64,000 nucleotides of DNA from Cryobacterium sp. PH31-L1 (GTDB taxonomy: Bacteria > Actinomycetota > Actinomycetes > Actinomycetales > Microbacteriaceae): contig NZ_JASISM010000006.1 of NCBI RefSeq assembly GCF_030063145.1, positions 186,001 to 250,000 of the forward strand, in the 5' to 3' direction. Position 1 is the first letter of the stretch; each line of letters starts with the position of its first letter. Below the pieces are notes generated by a model, which saw nothing but the letters and a program-made list of their open reading frames with translations, was not told where the DNA came from and made no database searches. A program made the position numbers and the translations under genes. This document shows, piece by piece, positions 63,499 through 64,000 of the stretch.

Positions 63499-64000
63499 CG
63501 ACTCCGTCCCGACGGTCGGCGTCGTCGTACTCACGCAGGGAACCCGGCCGGTCGACCTCGACCGGGGCATCCGCTCGGTGCTGGCGCAGCAGGGAGTGAC
63601 GCTCGATGTGGTCTGTGTCGGCAACGGCTGGCAGCCGACCGAGCTGCCGGCCGGCGTGCAGACGCTCGGACTCCCCACCAACCTCGGCATTCCGGCCGGC
63701 CGCAACCGCGGGGTATCGCACGTCACCGGCGAGTATCTGTTTTTTCTCGACGACGATGCGAGCATTCCCGACCCGAATTTTCTGATCGCGGCGATCGGCA
63801 AGCTGCGCTCCGACCCGACGATCGGGCTGCTGCAGCCCCGTGTCGAAGACCCGGCCGGAATCGAATCGCCGCGTCGGTGGATTCCCCGCATCCGCAAGGG
63901 TGAAGCGACCACACCCGGACCGGTGTTCTCGGTCTGGGAGGGGGCCGTACTGCTGCCGCGCGCGGTTTTCGACGCGACCGGCGGCTGGGCCGAACCGTTT
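63485..64000 (+). CDS. family 2 glycosyltransferase, 5' part (cut by window end)
   Basis: From a GTG at 63485, which overlaps the end of the previous gene by 14 bp, the frame stays open to the window edge (172 codons). It reads VGVVVLTQGTRPVDLDRGIRS, then TNLGIPAGRNRGV, and the DxD region GEYLFFLDDDASIPDPNFL, followed by VWEGAVLLPRAVFDATGG. These are the nucleotide-binding and acceptor segments of rhamnosyl- or galactofuranosyl-type GT2 enzymes. The exact start is uncertain. Confidence 0.87.
   Translation, partial: MSVLNDSVPTVGVVVLTQGTRPVDLDRGIRSVLAQQGVTLDVVCVGNGWQPTELPAGVQTLGLPTNLGIPAGRNRGVSHVTGEYLFFLDDDASIPDPNFLIAAIGKLRSDPTIGLLQPRVEDPAGIESPRRWIPRIRKGEATTPGPVFSVWEGAVLLPRAVFDATGGWAEPF

Overview
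The window looks like a chromosomal segment of a high-GC actinobacterium, most likely of the Microbacteriaceae. Supporting signs are an initiator tRNA with the C1:A72 mismatch and no encoded CCA, a mycothiol-dependent isomerase homologue, a NUDIX-type NAD regulator in front of nadA-nadB-nadC, a small DUF7882 protein, many GTG/TTG starts and frequent ATGA/TAATG overlaps. The genus cannot be fixed from the sequence alone.

Positions 1-33,226 are an accessory island. Positions 1-9,774 hold a tightly coupled five-gene defence operon: the C-terminus of a DUF1156 DNA methylase, a DUF499 ATPase, a GHKL (MutL/MORC-like) ATPase, a PD-(D/E)XK protein (DUF4420) and a Z1-domain helicase. It is followed by a convergent DUF1643 gene, an AAA ATPase with a TOPRIM/DUF4435-like C-terminus, and a single protein that joins a GHKL ATPase to a Shedu-like PD-(D/E)XK nuclease. 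From 15.4 to 22.2 kb there is a mobilisation module: a MobF relaxase-helicase, small membrane proteins and a coiled-coil island protein. A HEPN/RES-type toxin-like gene and a giant YobI-family P-loop NTPase come next. The rest of the island is debris: IS21 istA and istB remnants, an IS3 orfA remnant, a decayed second copy of the coiled-coil gene, a relaxase fragment and two tRNA-3'-end-like fragments. No integrase, coupling protein or VirB4-like gene was seen, so the element is either incomplete or continues outside the window.

From the initiator tRNA (33,227) rightwards the sequence is ordinary core genome. A mycothiol-dependent isomerase gene carries a frameshift. A complete myo-inositol catabolism and uptake locus (iolC, a Cgl0159-type aldolase candidate, mmsA, iolB, iolD, then iolG, iolE and a three-gene ABC importer) faces a GntR regulator. 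A shared TGTC-N2-GACA operator lies before iolC, before iolG and before the regulator. Next comes the de novo NAD operon nrtR-nadA-nadB-nadC-cysteine desulfurase with a 13-bp palindrome upstream.

The last 12 kb carries envelope and housekeeping functions: polyprenol-phosphate mannose synthase with a GT-C membrane glycosyltransferase, a nitrilase-family amidohydrolase, DUF7882, an alpha/beta hydrolase, an Old Yellow Enzyme homologue, a PLP aminotransferase whose stop codon lies in a long imperfect palindrome, an HtrA-type protease, and a cluster of glycosyltransferase, CDP-alcohol phosphatidyltransferase and a second glycosyltransferase cut by the window end.
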